From: Alteromonas sp. IB21
GTDB taxonomy: Bacteria > Pseudomonadota > Gammaproteobacteria > Enterobacterales > Alteromonadaceae
Direction: 5' to 3'
Assembly: GCF_016405965.1 (NCBI RefSeq)
Contig: NZ_JAEFCD010000003.1
Coordinates: 124,001 to 188,000 of the forward strand
DNA length: 64,000 nucleotides
Each line of letters begins with the position of its first letter. Positions within the stretch are counted from its first letter, which is position 1. The notes under the pieces were generated by a model that saw only the letters and a program-made list of their open reading frames with translations, made no database searches and had not been told where the DNA came from. Of the stretch, positions 58,362-64,000 are shown one piece after another. The translations under genes were made by a program, and so were the position numbers.

Positions 58362-59882
58362 TTACGCTTTTTCTTCAATACCTGCTTTTTCCCAGAAACG
58401 AGATTTAAAGCTCATTAAGCCAATCACGATAGCAATGGCAATGCTAAATAGGGCAATTTGAAGATACAGATCTGGCATTTGCTCTACGTTTTCAGGGTCG
58501 AAGTTACCTGACAACAGACCAGCAATAATGTTACCGATAGAGTAAGTCAGTACGAATACCCCCATCATTTGGCCTGCAAAACGCTTGGGCGACAGTTTAC
58601 TTACAGCGCTTAGTGCGACTGGGCTTAAACAAAGCTCACCAACCGTATGTAAGAAGTAAGTAGTAACTAGCCACATAGGTGCCACTTTAAGCCCCTGGGC
58701 AGCGTATTGTGACGCCATAAACATCACTAAGAAACCCGACGCCATAATTACGATACCTACTGCACACTTAATGGTGTAAGACGGGTCAATCATTCGCTTA
58801 GCAAGGTTAATCCAAAGTGCCGCGAAGAAAGGCGACAAGATGATAATAAATAGCGAGTTCGATAGTTGGAACCAGACGGTTGGAATTGCGTCCATACCGA
58901 ATAGGGATGTAATTAGCGAGCCGCTTTCAAGTACGCGGTCTGTATAGTTCTGTGCGAATAGGTTCAATGAGGAACCTGCTTGCTCGAAACCAGACCAGAA
59001 ACAGGCTGATGCAACGCACACTAAAAATAGCGCCCACATGCGCTTTTTCTCGTTGTCGCTCAACTGACCTTTGAAATAAATAAAACCAAAGTAAGCGAAG
59101 AAAATAACGGTAAATACAACGGCAACTTGTTGAGCAAGAGCGACAGGCTCGATAACAATGGTGCCCATGTGCGCAAGCACAATTACAACAACTGCAAGCG
59201 CGACAACGGCCCATACGCCCATCCAAGCGCGCTGCTTAGCCGCACCTTGATATGGGTTTGCTGGTGCGACAGAGTCAGCCGATAGCGAACGATTACTAAA
59301 GTAATATTGAATTAAGCCAATAGCCATACCAATAGCAGCAGCACCAAACGCGTAGTGCCATCCCCAGTTCTCTTGTAAGTAACCAGTGACAAGGTATGCG
59401 ATGAGTGAACCTATATTAATACCCATGTAGTAGAGCGCGTATCCACTGTCACGACGGCCATCGTCATCGCCATATTGCTGACCAACCATCGCCGAGATGT
59501 TGGGTTTAAGCAAGCCTGTACCTGAAGCAACAAGGATAAGGCCAACAAAAAATAGGTTTTGTAAGTCTATAGCAAGTACAACGTGGCCTGCGAAGATGAT
59601 AATACCGCCATACCACACGGCGCTTTTACCACCAATTAAGCGGTCAGCTAACCAACCACCCGGTAGGCCTAAAAAGTACACCGCACCTGTGTATAGACCG
59701 TAGATAGCGCCAGCAGTTGCAACAGTAAAACCCAAGCCTTGGGTTTGTAGGCTCGCTGTCATGAAAAGAACAAGTAGCGCGCGCATACCGTAGTAACTCA
59801 TGCGCTCCCACATTTCTGTAAAGAATAGCGTTCTTAGGCCCCCTGGATGGCCGAAAAAGCTAGTATCGTTAGATGGTTTCAT
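58362..59882 (-). CDS. POT-family proton-coupled peptide transporter
   Basis: 506-residue inner-membrane protein with 12-14 helices that takes up di- and tripeptides with protons. The family ExxER motif is in FFTEMWERMSYYGMRALLVLF (about residues 16-36), followed by GGWLADRLIGGKSAVWYGG and the signature GTGLLKPNISAMVGQQY. It resembles DtpA-type proteins. Single gene with its own terminator. Confidence 0.95.
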   Translation of the reverse strand: MKPSNDTSFFGHPGGLRTLFFTEMWERMSYYGMRALLVLFMTASLQTQGLGFTVATAGAIYGLYTGAVYFLGLPGGWLADRLIGGKSAVWYGGIIIFAGHVVLAIDLQNLFFVGLILVASGTGLLKPNISAMVGQQYGDDDGRRDSGYALYYMGINIGSLIAYLVTGYLQENWGWHYAFGAAAIGMAIGLIQYYFSNRSLSADSVAPANPYQGAAKQRAWMGVWAVVALAVVVIVLAHMGTIVIEPVALAQQVAVVFTVIFFAYFGFIYFKGQLSDNEKKRMWALFLVCVASACFWSGFEQAGSSLNLFAQNYTDRVLESGSLITSLFGMDAIPTVWFQLSNSLFIIILSPFFAALWINLAKRMIDPSYTIKCAVGIVIMASGFLVMFMASQYAAQGLKVAPMWLVTTYFLHTVGELCLSPVALSAVSKLSPKRFAGQMMGVFVLTYSIGNIIAGLLSGNFDPENVEQMPDLYLQIALFSIAIAIVIGLMSFKSRFWEKAGIEEKA

Positions 59883-60034
59883 AATTATATTTTAATTCCA
59901 TATTGCTTATGGTTGTTATTGTAGAGCACTTATAGGATAGGCTCTTTGATTATAGTCCGTAAGGCGGATAGCTTCTTATACTAGAGCTTGCTTAAAGACA
60001 CAAGATTTGGGCGACAAACTTCACTAAAGCAGTG

Positions 60035-60070
60035 TCAATCGACTAAGTATTGAACGACTTAGTCGATTGA
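60035..60070. promoter_or_regulatory. 14-base perfect dyad after the capsule export operon
   Basis: TCAATCGACTAAGT and its exact complement with an eight-base spacer, about 30 bases beyond the kpsE stop. There is no clear T run, so a terminator or a protein site are both possible. Confidence 0.5.
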
Positions 60071-60099
60071 ACTATTGGTTTGCTAGACAGGTGGGAGCA

Positions 60100-61218
60100 C
60101 TAAAGCTCACGGATAGTGGCAACGACAATGCGTATGATGCCGTAAATAAGCAATAGCGATACACCGAATAATACGAGGTTGTAAATAACCGTCGGATAAG
60201 CGTTGTCATCTGGAAGGGTAGGCGATTCTACGGTTACCAAATGTTGGAGCTTTTGGTATGCCTCGACGCGCGCGTTTTCCAGTGTAATAAGCGATGAAGA
60301 GTACGCTTGAATTGCGAGCTGTAGCTGAACCTGAAGATTGCTGTATCGTGCCATGAGCTCGCTAACAGATAAAGCCTCACTTTCACCTTCAGCCGTACTA
60401 ATACGCTCTTTCTGCTTCTCGACTTCCCTTTGAAGTGCCGCTATGTCTCGCTTTATATTGATAATTTCTGGTGCGGCATCAGACATCATGGTCGACATTG
60501 TACTTAGCTCAGCCTTCTTTTGTGCAAGCGTTGCCTGAAGGGAAAATGCGATTTGCTGGAAAGCTGCGCCTTCGGCTGAAGGGTCAAGTACATTGTACTT
60601 GGATTGGAAGCTTAAAATTTCTGTTTTGGCCTGCTGTAGCTTTTGCTCAACAATTTCGTGTTCACCTTTAGCAAAAGTGAGTTTCGATTTAGCCAAGTCA
60701 TTGTTGATGTTGTTAATGAACTCTTCTGCCTTATCCACAATGGCTTGGTTAATTATTTTTGCATATTCAGCGTCGAATGCCCGTGTACGCAAGCTAATTA
60801 CAGACGACGCGGAGTCTACGCTCACTTCAATATGGTCAAGATAAAACTTGTAAAAATCTTCCTGTTTATGCGAAGAAGAAAGGCCGCTAAACATATCTGC
60901 TTTATCAGACATATAGTGCTCGCGAAGTCCTATCGTTTCATCAAGATACTTGATCATATCTGCGGATTGAATGTAGGCCTCAACTAGCTGACTTTCAGTT
61001 CCACCTGAGCCACCTGAAACGCCCGCGGCCATGAGAAGAGATGATGGGTCGAAACTGCTCCCGCCATCGCTGGATTTTACTATTAACTGACTTTTACTTT
61101 CATATTGAGGCGCTGCCCAAACAACGAGGTACAAGGCATACAGAACCCAAGGTAAAACGAGGATAAGTGTTTTGTGCTTGCTGAGAAGGGCATTGAGCTG
61201 TGTAAGAGATTTTTCCAC
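60100..61218 (-). CDS. kpsE: KpsE-like capsule export inner-membrane protein
   Basis: 372-residue polysaccharide co-polymerase-type protein of the KpsE/CtrB group. N-terminal helix (ILVLPWVLYALYLVVW), a periplasmic domain with long coiled coils (about 170-330, for example KGEHEIVEQKLQQAKTEILSFQSKYNVLDPSAEG), and a C-terminal helix (VIYNLVLFGVSLLLIYGIIRIV). It spans the periplasm with KpsD to pass capsule polymer outward. It is the last gene of the operon, 12 bases after kpsT. Confidence 0.9.
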   Translation of the reverse strand: MEKSLTQLNALLSKHKTLILVLPWVLYALYLVVWAAPQYESKSQLIVKSSDGGSSFDPSSLLMAAGVSGGSGGTESQLVEAYIQSADMIKYLDETIGLREHYMSDKADMFSGLSSSHKQEDFYKFYLDHIEVSVDSASSVISLRTRAFDAEYAKIINQAIVDKAEEFINNINNDLAKSKLTFAKGEHEIVEQKLQQAKTEILSFQSKYNVLDPSAEGAAFQQIAFSLQATLAQKKAELSTMSTMMSDAAPEIINIKRDIAALQREVEKQKERISTAEGESEALSVSELMARYSNLQVQLQLAIQAYSSSLITLENARVEAYQKLQHLVTVESPTLPDDNAYPTVIYNLVLFGVSLLLIYGIIRIVVATIREL

Positions 61219-61230
61219 TGTGTTTTGAAC

Positions 61231-61905
61231 CTATTTAAGTGATTTCTTATTGTCTGCATCCTGCGTATAAACGTCGATGCCTTCTTCGAGATCGTGATAA
61301 TAAGTGAGTTTGCCGTCGTCAATGATGACAGCGGATGTACAAAATTCCCGGATTTGATCAAGCTCATGGCTTACCATGATTACGCCCGCTTCCTCACTTT
61401 TTTCTTTAAGTGATAAACGTGCCTTTTTTCTAAATAGTGGGTCGCCAACCGATGTCGCTTCATCAATAAGGTAAATATCAAAATTGATATTCATGCAGCA
61501 CGCAAAGACTAATTTCGCCCTCATGCCTGAAGAGTAAGTACGAACCGGAAGATCAAAGCGCTTTCCCAGTTCAGCGAACTCTTGTACTTTCTCTTCATAA
61601 TCAGGAAGGGAACTAACGTTGTTAATTCGTCCAACAAAACGCGTGTTTTCACGTCCGGTCATTTGAGGATGCACGCCAGTTTGAAGCGCAACGGGCCAAG
61701 ACATCGCCTTATTTGTCAAAACACGCCCTCTATCCGGGTATTCACTTTTAGCCAGCATTCGAAAAAGTGTTGATTTACCCGCGCCATTCTTACCTAAAAT
61801 AGCAACATTATTTTCGGTAGGAAAATCAAAATTCAGGTTTTTGAATATGTATTGAGGTCCCATTTTACTGGGGTAACTCTTGGTTAAATTCTCTATTTTT
61901 ATCAT
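61231..61905 (-). CDS. kpsT: KpsT-like capsule export ATPase
   Basis: 224-residue ABC ATPase. Walker A LGKNGAGKST (residues 37-46), signature TYSSGMRAKLVFA, Walker B IYLIDEATSVGD and VSHELDQI. With KpsM it drives export of capsular polysaccharide across the inner membrane. It overlaps kpsM by four bases. The match with E. coli KpsT blocks (SWPVALQTGVHPQMTGREN) is close. Confidence 0.95.
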   Translation of the reverse strand: MIKIENLTKSYPSKMGPQYIFKNLNFDFPTENNVAILGKNGAGKSTLFRMLAKSEYPDRGRVLTNKAMSWPVALQTGVHPQMTGRENTRFVGRINNVSSLPDYEEKVQEFAELGKRFDLPVRTYSSGMRAKLVFACCMNINFDIYLIDEATSVGDPLFRKKARLSLKEKSEEAGVIMVSHELDQIREFCTSAVIIDDGKLTYYHDLEEGIDVYTQDADNKKSLK

Positions 61906-62681
61906 CGAGATAACACCTTCTTCCAGGTGATGTGGTACATCGATAGGCTTAAGAATAGGAATGCGATAGTTATTTCAATAACAAAATTTAGCGACACCCC
62001 TTTAGTGCCATAAGATTCAAAACAAGCATATCGAGCAAGTTCGTTAAAGTGTACCAAAGGGTTCCACGTCAAATATGGCCAGTACTCTTCGGGCAAATCT
62101 TGTAGGCTAAAAAATACGCATGAGATAAACATCAACGGGCGGGTCAACATTGATTTAATTTTATCTACTTCCGGAACAAAAGCGGCGGCAATGGCAAAAA
62201 TCATCCCGATGGATATGGAAAATACCCACAAAAGAAGGAACAGACATATCAATAAAAGTGGGTCATTGACGGTAAATGTTTCGCCCATTAAATAAAGTGC
62301 GAGGCTTAGCAAAGCCACAACTACCACTTTAACGGAAAACTCTAGAAAGCCGGCGGTGAGTATTGCTGAAATAGGCTGTACTTGCCTAAATGCGTAAAGA
62401 GGTTTATTCCGACGGACAGAGGTTGATACAGATTGTAAACACGTAGTAAGGGATTGTAGACCCACCATTCCAATCATCATAAACAAAAAGAGAGGGATAG
62501 AGTGAATGTCATCGCCACTTATTAGCCCTCGTAAATACGATAATGCAAATATAAAGGCAAACGGCTCCAGGAATGCCCATCCCAGCCCAAACTTATCGTT
62601 AAATTTGCTTTGAAGCTCACGCAGGAAAAGCGCGAAAATCACGCCTCGCCATGCGTAAAGCTGGTCTTTAAACGTTACCAT
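61902..62681 (-). CDS. kpsM: KpsM-like capsule export permease
   Basis: 259-residue ABC-2 permease with six helices. N-terminal amphipathic LYAWRGVIFALFLRELQSKF, then GLGWAFLEPFAFIFALSYLRG, and a late LTWNPLVHFNELARYACF segment, as in KpsM/CtrC. Partner of KpsT. It begins one base after the KpsD-like stop. Confidence 0.95.
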   Translation of the reverse strand: MVTFKDQLYAWRGVIFALFLRELQSKFNDKFGLGWAFLEPFAFIFALSYLRGLISGDDIHSIPLFLFMMIGMVGLQSLTTCLQSVSTSVRRNKPLYAFRQVQPISAILTAGFLEFSVKVVVVALLSLALYLMGETFTVNDPLLLICLFLLLWVFSISIGMIFAIAAAFVPEVDKIKSMLTRPLMFISCVFFSLQDLPEEYWPYLTWNPLVHFNELARYACFESYGTKGVSLNFVIEITIAFLFLSLSMYHITWKKVLSR

Positions 62682-62682
62682 G

Positions 62683-64000
62683 CTAGTTTGTGGCTACGTT
62701 AGCTGCAATTGCAATCTGGTAAACGATTTGCGTGATATCTTTAACAGCTTGAAGTAGCTTAGTGTCGATCGTTGGCAAAACAATAATCTGATCACCCGGC
62801 TCTAGCTTGCTGTCATTGCTAGATAGAAACGAATCGTTAATACTGGTAAAAGTAACGTTACCGTTTTTACGAACAATTAGTATGCGTTCATCTTCAGCTC
62901 GTTCGGTAAAACCGCCAGCCCATGCTACATAGTCCTCTGTGGTCGCGTCTGGGTTAAACACCACCGATTGTGGAAGCAATACTTCGCCACCCACGTGAAC
63001 CAAATCTGTCACCTCTGGAATTACAATCGTATCGTTAGGCTCAAGTAGAATATTCGCAATTTCACCATTTTCTGAAACTACCACTCTTCCTTGAGGCTCA
63101 ACTTGGCGCGCACGAGCAATAAAGTCAGCAACGAGTTGCGCTTCTTGTGCACGAATAGCCCCTTCACCTGTTGAACTGATTGGTGCGGTGAACATACTGC
63201 GCTCAAGACGTCGTAACCCTTCCTCAATAATCTCTTTTTGCTTTATTGCTACACTTTCCCTTAGAAGGTAAATGTTCTGAGTGTCGGAAAGCGTTGTGTC
63301 AGCTTCAATATGGTCAAGCACATCGATAAGTCGCGCGCCTTTATCTACCATTACTTGCGAAGCGCCTGCAAAGGCACCCGCTACATTGATACGATAGATT
63401 TGTGGTTCGTGGTCGGCAATATACTCCACTGTATCGCCAGCCCTCAACTCAAGAGAAGCGAAATCTTCAACACTTAAATATCGTGCGAACTGCTTATTGT
63501 TGCGAATACCTGAAACAGAGGCATGAGAGGCAGATTCTCCCGGACGTGCAAAGTAGTTGACTACATCGCCGTTGAGTTCTTCGTTTGAAAATTCGAAGGT
63601 AAAGCTATTGCGAGCGCCGGTTTCAACAACAATAGTGTTGCCTATTGGGTGCACTAAAATGGTATCTCCATCTTTGAATGAAATTTCAGGGAGCTTACCG
63701 TTTCTGAAAAATGCATATAAATCTGCTGAAGCGACGACTTTTCCGTCTCTTACAATATCTATTTGTCTGAAACTACCCCGCTGAAAGTCTATACCTCCAG
63801 CGCGTTTTAAGTAATAGAGGACGCTGTCTGAAGCAAGGCCAGCATACTGACCTGGTCTTAGAACTGGACCTGAAACATACATTGAAACTGGCGTCGATGT
63901 CAGCAGGTTCACGTATACATTAACGTCGTTTGTGTAGACTTGTCTGATTTTGGCGGTCACCGTTTGATTTACGCTACCTGCCGGCGTGTTTGCTATGCGA
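62683..64000 (-). CDS. KpsD/CtrA-like polysaccharide export protein with SLBB domains (partial)
   Basis: The frame is open to the right edge of the window (the GTG at 63960 is internal: at least 13 more in-frame codons lie upstream), so the N-terminus, including the signal peptide and any polysaccharide export domain, is outside. Visible are repeated SLBB-type segments (MYVSGPVLRPGQYAGLASDSVLYYLKRAGGIDF; INVAGAFAGASQVMVDKGARLIDVLDHI; VHVGGEVLLPQSVVFNPDATTEDYVAWAGG). These proteins reach the outer membrane and let capsule polymer pass. It is the first of the four export genes within the window. Confidence 0.9.
   Translation of the reverse strand, partial: RIANTPAGSVNQTVTAKIRQVYTNDVNVYVNLLTSTPVSMYVSGPVLRPGQYAGLASDSVLYYLKRAGGIDFQRGSFRQIDIVRDGKVVASADLYAFFRNGKLPEISFKDGDTILVHPIGNTIVVETGARNSFTFEFSNEELNGDVVNYFARPGESASHASVSGIRNNKQFARYLSVEDFASLELRAGDTVEYIADHEPQIYRINVAGAFAGASQVMVDKGARLIDVLDHIEADTTLSDTQNIYLLRESVAIKQKEIIEEGLRRLERSMFTAPISSTGEGAIRAQEAQLVADFIARARQVEPQGRVVVSENGEIANILLEPNDTIVIPEVTDLVHVGGEVLLPQSVVFNPDATTEDYVAWAGGFTERAEDERILIVRKNGNVTFTSINDSFLSSNDSKLEPGDQIIVLPTIDTKLLQAVKDITQIVYQIAIAANVATN

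Overview
The window reads as chromosome of a marine gammaproteobacterium of the Alteromonadales, most likely the genus Alteromonas. This is inferred from gene content (mutS-pncC-recA, eno-pyrG, leuABCD, a full ccm cluster, DUF3718 and YggN-type proteins) and protein style, not from a database search. Most of it is ordinary housekeeping backbone, with one clear mobile element at 4.3-10.7 kb.

Layout. 0-4.2 kb: end of a C39-peptidase-like/TPR protein, a STAS-like protein, an MscS channel, an outer-membrane barrel and an MFS exporter. 4.35-10.70 kb: a compact integrative element inserted in the 3' end of a tRNA-Ile2(CAU) gene. It is bounded by an imperfect tRNA-end repeat, has paired 12-bp-spaced TGTTACAT sites inside both ends, and carries a P4-type integrase, AlpA, two small helix-turn-helix proteins, an iteron-like repeat cluster and a Sel1 lipoprotein. 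All its genes are on the minus strand, and no capsid, terminase or conjugation genes are seen. 11-20.6 kb: an MbnP-like lipoprotein, a DUF3718 protein, a LytTR regulator with lrgAB, a receiver-CheC/PAS pair, two Lcl-domain (DUF1566) exported proteins and a YggN-like protein. 20.7-25.2 kb: hemW, rdgB, srmB and cca on the minus strand, with a nested palindromic element between rdgB and srmB. 25.4-29 kb: GspA/GspB-like type II secretion assembly genes, facing an HD-GYP protein that shares an N-terminal domain with the GspB-like protein.

29.2-34.1 kb: leuABCD with a promoter, a leucine-rich leader peptide and an attenuator. 34.3-42.8 kb: an unknown protein, eno, pyrG and mutS, then divergent pncC and recA with a LexA box. 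43-45 kb: an ABC-2 exporter. 45.2-48.1 kb: an FlhB-tail-like and FliK-like pair. 48.4-56.8 kb: ccmABCDEFGHI (cytochrome c maturation) followed by mlaA. 56.9-59.9 kb: galE, a small membrane protein and a POT peptide transporter. 60.1-64 kb: a capsule export operon (kpsD-like, kpsM, kpsT, kpsE order of transcription), cut by the window end.

The best candidate for something not well described is the roughly 6.3-kb tRNA-integrated element. Its ends, putative recombinase sites, putative replication repeats and compact gene set can all be read from the sequence, and it resembles a minimal phage satellite or similar mini-island. Other points of note are a GspB-like protein fused to the N-terminal domain of its HD-GYP neighbour, an HD-GYP protein whose HD motif reads MD, an MbnP-like protein without its MbnH partner, and a clean leu attenuator.
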